Positions 63,323 to 64,000 of a stretch of 64,000 nucleotides of DNA are shown here, piece by piece. The notes under the pieces were generated by a model. That model did not search any database. It had not been told where the DNA came from and saw nothing but the letters and a program-made list of their open reading frames with translations. Source of the stretch: Flavobacteriales bacterium (GTDB taxonomy: Bacteria; Bacteroidota; Bacteroidia; Flavobacteriales_F; PHOS-HE28); assembly GCA_016710965.1 (NCBI GenBank), contig JADJTW010000032.1, positions 186,001-250,000 on the forward strand, given 5' to 3'. A program made the position numbers and the translations under genes. Position 1 is the stretch's first letter, and every line of letters begins with the position of its first letter.

Positions 63323-63337
63323 GAGCTACATTTCGGC

Positions 63338-63952
63338 ATGTTCACCGATAAGGCGTTGCAGGAAGCGTTCGATCATGCGGTCGTGCGGCGCTCCTTTCCG
63401 GCGGGTGCGGTCATCATGAGCCCTGGCGATACCATCACGCATGTGCCGATCGTGGCCAAGGGTAGCTTGCGCATACTGGCCCAGGACGCCGAAGGGCATG
63501 AGCGTTTCCTGTACCACATCATGCCAGGGGAGTCCTGCGCGATGTCGCTCACTTGCTGCAGCTCGAAGCGCACCAGTTCCGTGCTGGCCGTGGTGGAGGA
63601 GGATGCGGAACTGCTCATGGTGCCGGCACAGTCCATGGACGAGTGGATGGTGTACCCGGAGTGGCGACGGTACGTGAGCGATACACAGGCCCAGCGCTTC
63701 AGTGAACTGCTGGATACGATCGAAGTGGTGGCCTTCCAACGGCTCGATGAGCAATTGTGGGACTATCTGACCAAGAGGGCGCAAGCCACCGGGAGCACGA
63801 CCTTGAAGCTGACGCATCAGGATATCGCCAACGAGCTCAACTCGCCGCGCGAGGTCATCACACGGTTGTTGCACCAATTGCAGGCACGCGGCCGCGTGAC
63901 CATATCACGAGGCGTGCTGGAAGTCCACCTGGCCCAAGGGCACGAAGCCTGA
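63338..63952 (+). CDS. Crp/Fnr family regulator with cysteine cluster
   Basis: A 204-residue regulator. The jellyroll domain (GAVIMSPGDTITHVPIVAKG) carries C67, C73 and C74 in GESCAMSLTCCSS, in the area where Crp binds cAMP, so a thiol switch is possible. The winged helix has LTHQDIANELNSPREVITRLL, whose R-E-x-x-x-R matches the Crp recognition helix that reads GTGA half-sites. An in-frame ATG 16 codons upstream lies inside the ArsR palindrome and is less likely. A TACATTTC motif ends four bases before the ATG. Confidence 0.9.
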   Translation: MFTDKALQEAFDHAVVRRSFPAGAVIMSPGDTITHVPIVAKGSLRILAQDAEGHERFLYHIMPGESCAMSLTCCSSKRTSSVLAVVEEDAELLMVPAQSMDEWMVYPEWRRYVSDTQAQRFSELLDTIEVVAFQRLDEQLWDYLTKRAQATGSTTLKLTHQDIANELNSPREVITRLLHQLQARGRVTISRGVLEVHLAQGHEA

Positions 63953-64000
63953 TCAGAGGAATGGGGCGATGGCGGCCTGGAGCTCCGAGGCACGCACCAC
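63953..64000 (-). CDS. Possible C-terminal end of a gene running off the right edge
   Basis: Sixteen open codons on the minus strand (VVRASELQAAIAPFL and a stop). They look coding in residue choice but are too short to identify. Confidence 0.3.
   Translation of the reverse strand: MVRASELQAAIAPFL

Overview
The window comes from a GC-rich member of the Bacteroidota, most probably Flavobacteriales. The evidence is the gene order bamD-rpoZ-coaBC-DUF4835-recN, the gene order DUF5683-dapB-lepB, several secreted proteins with type IX secretion (T9SS) sorting ends, DUF3332, and repeated TAnnTTTG-type -7 promoter elements close to start codons. No rRNA, tRNA, CRISPR array or complete insertion sequence was seen.

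Positions 1-24700 are mostly housekeeping. The exceptions are a 5'-truncated lysyl-oxidase-like protein that keeps the copper and quinone-cofactor residues, a secreted trypsin-fold protease, a TPR protein ending in a caspase fold without its catalytic His and Cys, and a propeller/adenylate cyclase split by a one-base frameshift. Positions 24700-35500 hold secreted T9SS cargo (an LPxLP leucine-rich-repeat protein, two delta-60 repeat proteins, a papain-like protease) and a second adenylate cyclase. Positions 35570-37160 form a small accessory island of short ORFs, a GIY-YIG nuclease gene and two families of palindromic repeats. Positions 37180-45870 encode a fused 2-oxoacid dehydrogenase E1, a class V aminotransferase, an EamA transporter and a tandem pair of secreted sugar-dehydrogenase-like propellers.

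From 45880 to 63950 most genes concern reduced sulfur. They include a mitochondrial-type sulfide:quinone oxidoreductase, two persulfide-dioxygenase/rhodanese fusions, two TauE/SafE exporters, a peroxiredoxin, a cysteine-dioxygenase-like protein, a SoxB-like enzyme with a diheme cytochrome c and two YeeE/YedE subunits, an ArsR repressor with BigR/SqrR-like cysteines, a cysteine-rich Crp/Fnr regulator, and a histidine kinase with a response-regulator/Crp hybrid. A plausible route is sulfide to persulfide (SQR), persulfide to sulfite (dioxygenase), and sulfite out of the cell (TauE), with thiosulfate handled by the SoxB/cytochrome/YeeE operon.

The strongest new observation is regulatory. Three intergenic GTGA-N6-TCAC palindromes, and a fourth variant CTGA-N6-TCAG, precede SQR, the peroxiredoxin, persulfide dioxygenase 1 and the cysteine-dioxygenase/kinase/regulator/TauE operon. 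In all four the palindrome centre lies exactly 36.5 bp upstream of the last G of a recognisable -7 element. This is the geometry of a class II Crp-type activator and suggests one sulfur-stress regulon. A separate palindrome overlaps the arsR promoter at the right edge. Four secreted proteins in the window share a C-terminal module of about 240 residues ending in QQLP that may be an uncharacterised sorting or anchoring domain.
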